From QHXM01 sp032160705 (GTDB taxonomy: Bacteria; Acidobacteriota; Blastocatellia; Pyrinomonadales; Pyrinomonadaceae), in contig JAVHVE010000056.1 in assembly GCA_032160705.1 (NCBI GenBank), forward strand, positions 1 through 64,000: DNA of 64,000 nucleotides, read 5' to 3'. Shown here one piece after another: positions 18,098 through 25,926 of this stretch (the stretch's first letter is position 1; each line of letters opens with the position of its first letter). Made by a program: the position numbers and the translations under genes. Below the pieces are notes generated by a model, which saw only the letters and a list, made by a program, of their open reading frames with translations, searched no databases and was not told the DNA's origin.

Positions 18098-19456
18098 TCA
18101 CCATATCCGTTTGATTGGGTGCGCTTCGGTATTGAAAACCACTTTCTCGAACTTCAAGACGCGCGGGGAAGCAAACAGCAGGTAGAAGTATTTAAACGTT
18201 TCCGCGAACAGGAAACTTTGCATCGAGTCGGCGCGTTCCTTCGTGACGACATTCTTGAGGGCGGCATAGCCTTCGTCGGTCTTGCAGTATTTCACGAAAT
18301 CGTCGAAGAAGGTCTTGCCCATCTGCAAGTATTGCTGGTCGCTTGTGTAGTGGTAGAGGTAATACGCCGATTCGATAATTTCGGGTCGCAAAGGGTATCC
18401 GGCCTCGCCAACCTCCATCGTGTGGTAGTTTATTTCCTCCGGCTCGATGCCGTGTTTCGTCCACATCTTCAGGGCGGACGCCTGCAAGCGTTTCGCCCGG
18501 CTGAGATCGCCTGAGAGAGCCAGCACCGCCGGGAAAAAAGCGTCCAACGCGCCGAACGTTGTGGCTGTCCGTTTGCCGCTCAACATATCGGCATGGCCGT
18601 ACCACAGCTCCGCCCCCGTCTCATCCGCCAGATACTTGTTTGCCGCAGCGACCGATTCCAACCACATCCGTTTGCAGTCCACGTCTCCGAAGAGCCGCCA
18701 ACTCTTCAGCAGGTATTCGTAGTAACTATCTATCTCGGCGCTGATGTGACTGTCGTGGTTCGTCCACTTTCCTGTCTCAACGTTTATTCTCGTCCCCACC
18801 AGGCCAAGCGGAGAGCGGCGGTTGTAAGTCTCGACAAGAGCGCGCTTGGCTTTATCGTAAAAAACGGGTCTGCGAGTGAGCTTGCTGAGCGTACCGAATT
18901 CAATGAGCAAAGTTCCGGTCTCCGCCGGGTTGGTTTCTGCGCCGCGCACCTTGCCCGTTTTGAGATTGACGAACCTGTAGGGCAAGCCGGTGGGCGAATC
19001 AAACACCGGCAACAACCTATTTCCTAAATCTTCTGCCAGGTTGAGCAGCCGTTTATCACCTGTGAGTTGATAGCTGGAAAGCAGACCGCCCAGGAGACGG
19101 ATCGTGATTTCAAAGTTCTGGACAGAGATGTCTTTATCGAAAGAGAGATTGGCGAGGATATATTCTTTTGTCTTCTGAGCTTCGTCTTTGAAGCCCATGA
19201 GGATCATGGTGTCGAGAGCATCGACGGGCGTCATCAAAAGCGGCTGGGCGTACCAATCATGATAGGACTTGGTCAGTGGCCGCAGGTCATCGTGTCCCCA
19301 GGCGTATTTCTTGTATGCGTTCCAAGCGTGCAGGAACTCGGCGCGCACCTGCTCGGCGAGGTTTTGTTTATTGATGGCCTGATGCTGTGCTTGGGCTGTT
19401 GATGCGGAGAGAGCAGTTAAGACAGAGAAGATAAGGGCTGTAATTTTAAATGTCAC
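18098..19456 (-). CDS. Glycoside hydrolase family 47 (class I alpha-1,2-mannosidase), exported
   Basis: The 452-residue protein has a signal peptide ('ITALIFSVLTALSASTAQA') and the GH47 (alpha/alpha)7 barrel signatures: 'YHDWYAQPLLMTPVDALDTM', 'ETGTLLIEFGTLSKLT', 'ISAEIDSYYEYLLKSW', 'YPLRPEIIESAYYLY' and the C-terminal 'FNTEAHP', whose Thr coordinates Ca2+ in known structures. GH47 enzymes remove alpha-1,2-linked mannose with inversion; they are best known from eukaryotic N-glycan processing and are uncommon in bacteria. A GH92 mannosidase gene lies upstream on the same strand beyond a palindromic element, so the pair probably degrades high-mannose glycans or alpha-mannans in the periplasm. 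Confidence 0.92.
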   Translation of the reverse strand: MTFKITALIFSVLTALSASTAQAQHQAINKQNLAEQVRAEFLHAWNAYKKYAWGHDDLRPLTKSYHDWYAQPLLMTPVDALDTMILMGFKDEAQKTKEYILANLSFDKDISVQNFEITIRLLGGLLSSYQLTGDKRLLNLAEDLGNRLLPVFDSPTGLPYRFVNLKTGKVRGAETNPAETGTLLIEFGTLSKLTRRPVFYDKAKRALVETYNRRSPLGLVGTRINVETGKWTNHDSHISAEIDSYYEYLLKSWRLFGDVDCKRMWLESVAAANKYLADETGAELWYGHADMLSGKRTATTFGALDAFFPAVLALSGDLSRAKRLQASALKMWTKHGIEPEEINYHTMEVGEAGYPLRPEIIESAYYLYHYTSDQQYLQMGKTFFDDFVKYCKTDEGYAALKNVVTKERADSMQSFLFAETFKYFYLLFASPRVLKFEKVVFNTEAHPIKRIW

Positions 19457-19510
19457 CGCTTTACCTCGACCTTCAGGTTAGTTCGACGCATGGAGGAAGT
19501 GTTATTGAAA

Positions 19511-19665
19511 CTCCGTTAGGAGCGAGATGTTTATAGCACTCACGCTATCAAACGTTATCTAGCTCCGTCAGGAGCGGAATGTAACTGCCGGAACATTCCG
19601 CTCCTGACGGAGCTTAGAAGGTGCTGGATTAACTCATGGGCTATAAACATCTCGCTCCTACGGAG
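19511..19665. repeat. Nested palindromic intergenic element
   Basis: A perfect 22-base inverted repeat (19561-19582 with 19593-19614, ten-base loop) lies inside an outer inverted repeat (19511-19536 with 19641-19665, one base of difference). All four arms are versions of one unit, AGCTCCGTAGGAGCGAGATG, with TTTATAG in the outer pair. This is the architecture of REP/BIME-type elements. No transposase is in the window. It fills most of the 242-base gap between the GH92 and GH47 genes. Confidence 0.88.
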
Positions 19666-19698
19666 CTAAAACTACGTTGCTGCTCAATTCTGACTTTC

Positions 19699-22095
19699 TT
19701 ATTTTGAATTGTTAATCTCGTTACTCATGGAATAAGGAGCATTTTCGAGCGCGCTCGCCCATTCTCTGTTGGGCGCATCTCCCATTTCAAAAACAAGCGT
19801 CCCGCCTTTGATGATGTCCTCGTGACGAATGTAGCTTCGCTCATACTTCCTACCGTTGAGCGTGGCCGACTGGATGTAGATATTTGAGTCTGAAAGGTTG
19901 TGGGCGATGATTGTAAAAATTTTGCCGTTCGGCAAGTTGATAACAGCCTTTTTCAGCCCCGGCTTCCCGATGACGTATTCCAGGCTGCCGGGGCAGACCG
20001 GATAAAAGCCCATCGAGCTGAAGATGTACCAGGCAGACATTTGCCCGCAATCCTCGTTGCCGCTGATGCCGTCGGGCGTGTTGTTGAAGAGGCCGGTCAT
20101 AATCTGGTGGATGCGCGCCTGCGTCTTCCAGGGCGCGCCGGCGTAGTTGTAGAGATAGGCGATGTGCTGGCTCGGCTCGTTGCCATGCGCGTACTGGCCG
20201 ATGAGCCCGGCGATGTCTTCGACGTTTTTGAACTGCTCGGCATCGCCCTTCAGCTCAAACAGCGTGTCGAGTTTACTGATGAACTTTTCCCGCCCGCCCA
20301 TCAAGTTGATGAGTCCCTGCACGTCCTGCGGAACGTACCAGGTATATTGCCAGGCGTTGCCTTCAGTGTAATCGCTGCCATACTCCGCATGGAGCGCATC
20401 GAACGGCTGATTGAAAGAGCCGTCCGCTTTTCTTGCGCGCATGAAGCCGGTGGCCGCGTCGTAGATGCTGCGAAAACTCGCCGCTCTTTTGTTGAACTCA
20501 GCGTAGTCGTCCATCCTGCCGAGGAAGCGTGCCATCTGCGCGATTGTCCAATCATCATAGGCGTATTCGAGTGTCTTCGATGCGCCTTCCTTCTCAAGAT
20601 CAATCGGCACGTAGCCGTATTTCATGTAAGCGCCAAGCCCGCCATAAGGCGCGTAAGTGGCGCTTCGCTTCATGGCCGCGAATGCGCTTTGCGTGTCGAA
20701 GTTGCGAATCCCTTTCAAGTAAGCATCGGCGATGACCGCGACGGCATGGTAGCCGATCATTGTCCAGGTTTCGTTTGAGCCGAAAGACCAGACGGGAAGA
20801 ATCTTGTGAACGCTCTGCTGCTGGTGGGCAAGCATGGATTGAATCATGTCGCCGTCACGCCGGGGCTGAGTAATGGTGAACAAAGGATGCGCGGCGCGGT
20901 AGGTGTCCCACAGCGAGAAGATGTGATAATTGGTGAAGCCGCGTGCGATGTGAAGGTTTTGATCCGCGCCGCGATACCTGCCATCCACGTCCATGTAAGT
21001 GACGGGCGCGAGCATGGTGTGATAAGCGGCGGTGTAAAAAATCTCCTTTTCTTTCCGGCTTCCCTCGACGACGATTTTTTCCAGTTCCTTCGTCCATGCG
21101 CGTTTCGCCGCTTTGCGCACGCCCTCGAAATCCCAGCCGGGAACTTCCTCTTGCAGATTCTTCAAAGCGCCGTCAATCCCGACCGACGAGATGGCGACTT
21201 TGACATAGACGACTTCACCCTGCGAGGTCTTGAAATTGAAATACGCTTTGAGCTTGCGACCTCCGACCTCCGGGTAGTTTTCCAACAGCTTTCCAGTCTT
21301 GCCGAAACCGCGATACTGCTCCTGCGCTTCGTTGGCGATGCCGTAGGACTCAAACGGCTTGGAGAACTCGATGGCAAAATAGAGATGACGATTCGCCGCC
21401 CAGCCTTTGGTCTGGCGAAACCCCGTCACGGTTCGATTATTCTCGACCCGCAGCTCAGACCACAGCACCTTCCCGTCGTAATTGTAAATACTGCTGACGA
21501 GATCGAGGATGATGTGCGCCTCCTGGCTTCGAGGGAAAGTATATTTGTGGAATCCGACGCGATTCGTGGCTGTCAGTTCGGCCTTGATGTGGTGATCTTT
21601 GAGGACGACTGAATAGTAGCCGGGTGAGGCTCTCTCCTCGTCGTGCGAGAAGCGTGAACGGTATCCTCCATCCGGGTTCTCCTTTGTGCCCGGCTCTAAC
21701 TGCAAAGCCCCGACGGTCGGCATCAAGAGTACGTCGCCCATGTCCGAATGCCCCGTCCCGCTGAAATGCGTATGGGCAAAGCCGAGGATGGATGTGTCGC
21801 CATATTGGTAACCGGCGCAGTAGCGAAAGCCTCCGCGGAAGGATGGAGCGTCTGTTTCGGGGCTGAGTTGAACCATCCCGAAGGGAACGGTCGCGCCCGG
21901 GTAGGTGTGCCCTTCACCACCCGTGCCGATGAAAGGGTTGACATAATCGTATGGTGTCTTGCCATCGGCATTCGCTCTCCCCGTTGTTGAAGACGCTCTC
22001 TGTGAGCGAAGCGTGCGACCCTTGCGCTGAGCTTGCATCGTGGCCTGTGAGAGCAGGACGGCAAGAACGACGAGCACGGTGTTGGCTCTTTTCAT
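19699..22095 (-). CDS. Glycoside hydrolase family 92 alpha-mannosidase, exported
   Basis: From ATG 22095 the protein has 798 residues with a signal peptide ('VLVVLAVLLSQATMQAQ'). GH92 signatures: 'YVNPFIGTGGEGHTYPGATV', 'GFAHTHFSGTGHSDMGD', 'FSLWDTYRAAHPLFTI', 'GNAWQYTWYVPQD' and 'SGNEDCGQMSAWYIFSSMGF'. GH92 enzymes are Ca2+-dependent exo-alpha-mannosidases. The open frame runs 144 codons further up, but those lie inside the histidine phosphatase gene in another frame and look non-coding. The histidine phosphatase ends 19 bases upstream, so both are likely in one transcript; GH47 follows after 242 bases. Confidence 0.93.
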   Translation of the reverse strand: MKRANTVLVVLAVLLSQATMQAQRKGRTLRSQRASSTTGRANADGKTPYDYVNPFIGTGGEGHTYPGATVPFGMVQLSPETDAPSFRGGFRYCAGYQYGDTSILGFAHTHFSGTGHSDMGDVLLMPTVGALQLEPGTKENPDGGYRSRFSHDEERASPGYYSVVLKDHHIKAELTATNRVGFHKYTFPRSQEAHIILDLVSSIYNYDGKVLWSELRVENNRTVTGFRQTKGWAANRHLYFAIEFSKPFESYGIANEAQEQYRGFGKTGKLLENYPEVGGRKLKAYFNFKTSQGEVVYVKVAISSVGIDGALKNLQEEVPGWDFEGVRKAAKRAWTKELEKIVVEGSRKEKEIFYTAAYHTMLAPVTYMDVDGRYRGADQNLHIARGFTNYHIFSLWDTYRAAHPLFTITQPRRDGDMIQSMLAHQQQSVHKILPVWSFGSNETWTMIGYHAVAVIADAYLKGIRNFDTQSAFAAMKRSATYAPYGGLGAYMKYGYVPIDLEKEGASKTLEYAYDDWTIAQMARFLGRMDDYAEFNKRAASFRSIYDAATGFMRARKADGSFNQPFDALHAEYGSDYTEGNAWQYTWYVPQDVQGLINLMGGREKFISKLDTLFELKGDAEQFKNVEDIAGLIGQYAHGNEPSQHIAYLYNYAGAPWKTQARIHQIMTGLFNNTPDGISGNEDCGQMSAWYIFSSMGFYPVCPGSLEYVIGKPGLKKAVINLPNGKIFTIIAHNLSDSNIYIQSATLNGRKYERSYIRHEDIIKGGTLVFEMGDAPNREWASALENAPYSMSNEINNSK

Positions 22096-22114
22096 GGGTT
22101 TGATTTTCCAATGC

Positions 22115-22750
22115 TCATTTAATCGGAGTCGCCCAATCTCCCATGAGCAAACTTTGAGGAACTTGCTTGAAGTCGTAGTGGCCTCCTGCGGCATTGCGGT
22201 CAAATACCCAGACCATATCGAAGCGATCCTCCGGCCAGTCCTGCGGCGCTGTCGTCTTGTTGCCCAGTATCTTGTTGGCGATTTCCGGGATAAACTCATG
22301 CTGCCAGCAGATGAGCACCACCCCGGCGCAAAGGAAAACCTCTTCGAGCATTTCCTTCGCCTCATCCTTCGGATGATTAAAGTTGATCCGAATCGCCAAC
22401 TTATCGGCCAAAGGTGTGATGGTCTCAATCGGGCGTTTGCTCCCGTTGCGCTTTGTCGGTTTGGATGCGTAGAGAAACTGTGGCTCGGCGAGTGATGAAT
22501 CCTGGAAAGAGCCGTTCGCCGGAGCAAAGAAACTTGCCAGCGCGCCTGCTCTTTGCCAGCCTCGGACTATCAGCGACTCTTTCTCGCGCTCACCCTTTGC
22601 CGTCACACCATACGGAGGGGGAGCACTCGAAGGCTTTTCTGCGTGGCGGATGACCATAATCTTTGTCGCCTGTCGAGGGTGTTGGCTCATTCTGTATTCC
22701 TCGCCCTGATGGTGGATGACGATCTTCTCATAGCTGTCTCCCGACTCCAT
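22115..22750 (-). CDS. Histidine phosphatase superfamily protein
   Basis: The 211-residue protein carries the phosphohistidine motif 'IMVIRHAEKP' and a second conserved His region; the family (phosphoglycerate mutase-like) forms a phospho-His intermediate and hydrolyses phosphoesters. It is the short SixA-like form without signal peptide. Residues about 1-30 precede the motif and could be shortened if a later Met ('MSQHPRQ') is the true start. It sits directly upstream of GH92 with 19 bases between, so it is probably co-transcribed; a role in sugar-phosphate handling would fit but is unproven. Confidence 0.8.
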   Translation of the reverse strand: MESGDSYEKIVIHHQGEEYRMSQHPRQATKIMVIRHAEKPSSAPPPYGVTAKGEREKESLIVRGWQRAGALASFFAPANGSFQDSSLAEPQFLYASKPTKRNGSKRPIETITPLADKLAIRINFNHPKDEAKEMLEEVFLCAGVVLICWQHEFIPEIANKILGNKTTAPQDWPEDRFDMVWVFDRNAAGGHYDFKQVPQSLLMGDWATPIK

Positions 22751-22913
22751 TGATAGACCAAAGCCGGAATTGGGCCTCTCTCTGCTCGCACCGGCTTTCT
22801 TCTAAGTCGCTGGCGACTCTATTCCGGCGAGATTTTTGTGTCAAGATTTATCTAATAAATTCTGGTTGATGCAAAATTTGAGAAATCCCGTAGCTTTGAT
22901 TCACAGCGGCTCG

Positions 22914-22919
22914 TATAAT
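22914..22919 (+). promoter_or_regulatory. Perfect -10 box (TATAAT)
   Basis: TATAAT lies 47 bases before the ATG of the zinc-ribbon gene at 22967. No good -35 match sits at the usual 16-18-base distance, so the promoter is weak or activator-dependent. Confidence 0.35.
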
Positions 22920-22966
22920 GAGCACCAACAGCGTATCAGCTTCGTGGCCGCTCAAGTGGAGGAGTT

Positions 22967-23647
22967 ATGTTTTGCCCGCAGTGTGGAACTGAGTCTTCAT
23001 CTGGACAACAGTATTGTCGCTCGTGCGGCGCTAATCTGAAGTTTATCGGCAAAGCCGTCACCCTCAGCGAGGCCGTCGCCCGCAGTGATCGCGGCCCTCT
23101 GCCGAAAATCAAGGAGATGATGCAGAGCATGAAGGGCGAGCAGACTTCCGAGGAAGTCTCGCGCGCCCTGGATCAGATGAACAATGAACTCGTGCGGAGC
23201 TTTCCGGCGGCAGGCGTCACCCCTCCCGCGCGGTTAGACCGGAAGGCGAAGGACGAGCCCCCGGAGCTGCGTCGAGAAAATCATCTTGTGAAGGGCACGG
23301 TCTCGCTCTTCACGGGCATCGCGCTGATGATCTTCCTGTATTACTTCTCCGCCGCTCTCGTCTTGAAAATCCCGCCCGACGCTCTGGCGAAAATTCCTTT
23401 CGAGGTCGAGCCGGTGACGCGTATGCTCTGGCTCATCGGTTTGATCCCCACTATGTCCGGGCTGGGAAGAATCATTACGGGCTTGCTCGTCAGACCCGCG
23501 CCGGAAGCTGTAGTCATCAAAGGTGGCGCACAAACGGGGCAACTTGCGACACCGGCAGGGGCAGAGCCTGAACGCTTGCCGGTGAGTGTTACTGAGGGAA
23601 CGACCGAGTTGCTGAATCATAAAGCTTCAATGCCGGGTCGAAAGTAA
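22967..23647 (+). CDS. Zinc-ribbon membrane protein, unknown function (paralogue of 16776)
   Basis: The 226-residue protein starts with a zinc ribbon, 'MFCPQCGTESSSGQQYCRSC', then a charged region (40-105) and two membrane segments ('GTVSLFTGIALMIFLYYF', 'MLWLIGLIPTMSGLGRIITG'). The tail 'LPVSVTEGTTELLNHK' repeats the motif at the end of the 16776 protein. GGAGGAG precedes the ATG. The conserved tail in two otherwise diverged proteins suggests a binding site or processing signal; no function is known. Confidence 0.75.
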   Translation: MFCPQCGTESSSGQQYCRSCGANLKFIGKAVTLSEAVARSDRGPLPKIKEMMQSMKGEQTSEEVSRALDQMNNELVRSFPAAGVTPPARLDRKAKDEPPELRRENHLVKGTVSLFTGIALMIFLYYFSAALVLKIPPDALAKIPFEVEPVTRMLWLIGLIPTMSGLGRIITGLLVRPAPEAVVIKGGAQTGQLATPAGAEPERLPVSVTEGTTELLNHKASMPGRK

Positions 23648-23926
23648 CGGCTCAGAAGCCGTCTCATGAAAGAGTTCGACCGCAAACTTCGCCTCTTCCG
23701 ATGAGAAGAGTCCATCAAAGAAAGCCTGCTTGTTGTGGAATAGTTTCTTTTGTGGTATTGCTTCAGCCTCCGCACAGCATTTATCAGAACTTTGGAGAAG
23801 ACCCCGAACATTGGTTGAACGCAATTGTACCGAAAGATTAAGCCTTAACATGATGGAGGCTTTTTTGCGCTGCTGTGATTCGGGAAGGGTGAGTGCTTCT
23901 AAGGACACTGCCATGAAAGGCATAAG
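23648..23926. other. Gap with no supported gene
   Basis: The minus strand is open through this stretch (frame ending at 23627) and contains 'FHNKQAFFDGLFSSEEAKF', which looks somewhat protein-like. It has no good start and overlaps genes on both sides, so I do not call it; it may be a gene remnant. Confidence 0.3.
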
Positions 23927-24322
23927 ATGATGAGTGATGAAACCATTTTTGTCTTCGGTTCTAATCTTTCTGGAAGACACGGGAGGGGGACGGCGGCGAC
24001 AGCGCGCGAACACCACGGAGCAGTCTCCGGCAAAGGAGTCGGGCTACAGGGCACGAGCTACGCGATTCCGACCAAAGATCATGCGCTGCGGGCGATACCC
24101 TTGGAGCAAATCGCGGTCTACGTCCGCCGGTTTATCGAGTTTGCGAATGAGCATTCCGAGTTGAATTTTCAGGTCACGCGCGTCGGCTGTGGGATGGCCG
24201 GTTATAGCGACAAACAGATGGCTCCGCTCTTTACGGGTGCGCCCAAGAATTGCCAGCTCCCGGAAGAGTGGAAGCCGTTTCTTCCAACAGTTAAAGAAGG
24301 GAAGAACGGCACGAAGAAATAA
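23927..24322 (+). CDS. A1S_2505-like phage-associated protein of unknown function
   Basis: The 131-residue protein has the pattern I remember from a family found in phages and prophages: 'IFVFGSNLSGRHGRGTAATA', 'GKGVGLQGTSYAIPTKD', 'QVTRVGCGMAGYSDKQMAPL' and 'GAPKNCQLPEEW'. Its biochemical role is unknown. ATG codons at 23927 and 23930 are both usable. Two further small genes follow in the same direction. No other phage gene is nearby, so it is probably an isolated acquisition or a domesticated gene. Confidence 0.7.
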   Translation: MMSDETIFVFGSNLSGRHGRGTAATAREHHGAVSGKGVGLQGTSYAIPTKDHALRAIPLEQIAVYVRRFIEFANEHSELNFQVTRVGCGMAGYSDKQMAPLFTGAPKNCQLPEEWKPFLPTVKEGKNGTKK

Positions 24323-24337
24323 CTGGAGGTAGCGCCA

Positions 24338-24679
24338 ATGGGCAAGGCCAATGCCTCCGGGAAGAAGGCAATACTTAACGCGATTACAGACCCGAGCCTT
24401 GAGTTCGATGTGTTCGAGATGGCGCGGCAAAGGCTCGTCAAGGTCTTCCATGATGGAGGGCACGAGCCGCTCGAAGCCGAAAAGATCGCCCTCTATGTGG
24501 TCGAGGGCTTGCGCCATGTGCCGAAACTCTTAAACGTGCTGACGAGAATCAAAGCCCCGTCGCAAGATGAAATCCTGGATGCGCTGGGGCCTGTTCTGGA
24601 CGAAGCGATTGCGCTCGACAAAGCTAAACTGATGCTGCTGCGCGTGGACGAAGATGAGGAAGAGACAGGAAAGGACTAG
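24338..24679 (+). CDS. Small acidic protein, unknown function
   Basis: The 113-residue protein is mostly helical by appearance, with 'DPSLEFDVFEMARQRLVKVF' and 'IALYVVEGLRHVPKLLNVL', and ends in an acidic tail ('LLRVDEDEEETGKD'). CTGGAGGT lies about 9 bases before the ATG, a good ribosome binding site. It starts 15 bases after the previous gene and ends 3 bases before the next. I recognise no family. Confidence 0.6.
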   Translation: MGKANASGKKAILNAITDPSLEFDVFEMARQRLVKVFHDGGHEPLEAEKIALYVVEGLRHVPKLLNVLTRIKAPSQDEILDALGPVLDEAIALDKAKLMLLRVDEDEEETGKD

Positions 24680-24682
24680 AAG

Positions 24683-24973
24683 GTGATGACTGACAAACCC
24701 GGCGAAGAGACCAAAGCCATAGAGCCGACTGATTTAGTAATCCGGTTAAATACCGCGCTGACGAATGATCCGTGCGCTTTATGCGGTCAGCCCACAGACC
24801 CGACCGGCATTGATCTGTATCTGGCGGACAGGCCGGCTCTGGTTTGCAGCGCTTGCGGTCTCTTACATGCGCCAGCGCTTGTCCGGCTGCTCGATCTGGT
24901 CAGCGCAGCCAACACGTTTGTCAGAGCTGAATACGAGATGTACGGGGTACAGTCAGACGAAAAGCATTTCTAG
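24683..24973 (+). CDS. Small two-CxxC (zinc-binding) protein, unknown function
   Basis: The protein of about 96 residues contains two CxxC pairs, 'DPCALCGQPTD' and 'ALVCSACGLLHAPAL', which form a likely zinc-binding knuckle. The start is GTG 24683 or ATG 24686. It is the last of three short, tightly spaced genes. No family recognised. Confidence 0.6.
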   Translation: MMTDKPGEETKAIEPTDLVIRLNTALTNDPCALCGQPTDPTGIDLYLADRPALVCSACGLLHAPALVRLLDLVSAANTFVRAEYEMYGVQSDEKHF

Positions 24974-25000
24974 GTTGCGCCCACATCAGTAACTCGAGAC

Positions 25001-25525
25001 ATGCCGCTCCCCATCGCTCATGGATTCATTGGCGCATCAATAATTGCCGCAACGCTTCCCGGTGCTTCGTCCGTGCGAAACTGGAAACTGCTGCTGTTGG
25101 GGGCTGCACTCTCCGTTAGCCCGGACTTAGATTACTTCTTAGCAACAAACTGGCATCGTGGCTTCACCCATTCCCTGATCTTCGCCGCGGGCGTTAGCCT
25201 TGTGTGTTTCGCCGTGGCAAGGTTGGAAAATATCAGAATGGCGATTGGCTGCGCGGTCGCTATCTTTTCGCATGGGGTGTTGGATTTTGCCACGACTAAG
25301 ACAATGCCGGGTGTGGAACTGCTGTGGCCTTTTACTGACCGTAGATTCGGGCTCGGGCTGGTTGATTATTATAGCCTCACGGGTGTTGACCCGGTGTTCT
25401 TTCTTGGGAAAGACGTGTGGACGGATTTGCTTAAAATGGGGATGGTTGAATTGATAATCTTCTTCCCGATTTTTCTGTTCGTGCTGTCTCTGAAGTGGAG
25501 CATCAACAATCCTTCACGCTCTTGA
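25001..25525 (+). CDS. YdjM/DUF457-type membrane-bound metal-dependent hydrolase
   Basis: The 174-residue protein has the DUF457 pattern of putative metal ligands: 'PIAHGFIGASII', 'SVSPDLDYFLA', 'HRGFTHSLIFA' and 'SHGVLDFATT', spread among four hydrophobic segments. Members are predicted inner-membrane metal-dependent hydrolases, in some bacteria under SOS control. Start ATG 25001 is fixed by the motif near the N-terminus. It is 27 bases downstream of the CxxC protein, possibly in one transcript. Confidence 0.85.
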   Translation: MPLPIAHGFIGASIIAATLPGASSVRNWKLLLLGAALSVSPDLDYFLATNWHRGFTHSLIFAAGVSLVCFAVARLENIRMAIGCAVAIFSHGVLDFATTKTMPGVELLWPFTDRRFGLGLVDYYSLTGVDPVFFLGKDVWTDLLKMGMVELIIFFPIFLFVLSLKWSINNPSRS

Positions 25526-25570
25526 AGCCACGGCTGGTGAGCGTGTGGTCGTGGTTCAGTTAGAAAGTGA

Positions 25571-25740
25571 GTGCAGTGTGAAGGGCGATTCACCACAGAG
25601 GCACAGAGAGCACAGAGGACGCACAGAGGAAAGCAATCTCAAATCTGCCATCTCTGATTTCTTATCTCTGTGCCGCCTAAGTGTCCTCTGTGTCTCTGTG
25701 GTGAATAATCAATTCTCCTGACACCCAATTCACACTGCAC
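25571..25740. repeat. Composite palindromic element of CACAGAG type
   Basis: Outer arms GTGCAGTGTGAA (25571-25582) and TTCACACTGCAC (25729-25740) are a perfect 12-base inverted repeat. Inside lie longer imperfect arms made of ACCACAGAGGCACAGAG-like sequence (25589-25630 and 25664-25705). The element occupies most of the 401-base gap 25526-25926; the rest shows only an AAGGAG ribosome site before 25927. Confidence 0.8.
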
Positions 25741-25926
25741 CACTGCCAAAAAATCATTGACTCGCGGCCTGAGTCGGGCGCATTATCGCGTCCTGTTCGT
25801 CAATTTTTCCAGGCTGGCCCCTAGAGCCTGCGCTTGTCTCGCACTCCTCCTGACCAGCCTGCCGGTAATTTAATGCGCTTTCGGTCTCTACAAAAAAGTG
25901 TATTCACCAATTAAGGAGTTCTCCCC

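Noticed and set aside
22096..22527. 144-codon N-terminal extension of the GH92 frame
   Set aside because: It overlaps the histidine phosphatase gene in another frame, is Arg/Ser-rich without a fold, and the signal peptide starts at ATG 22095.
23627..24016. 129-codon minus-strand frame across 23648-23926
   Set aside because: Overlaps two better genes and lacks a start; only a remnant is possible.
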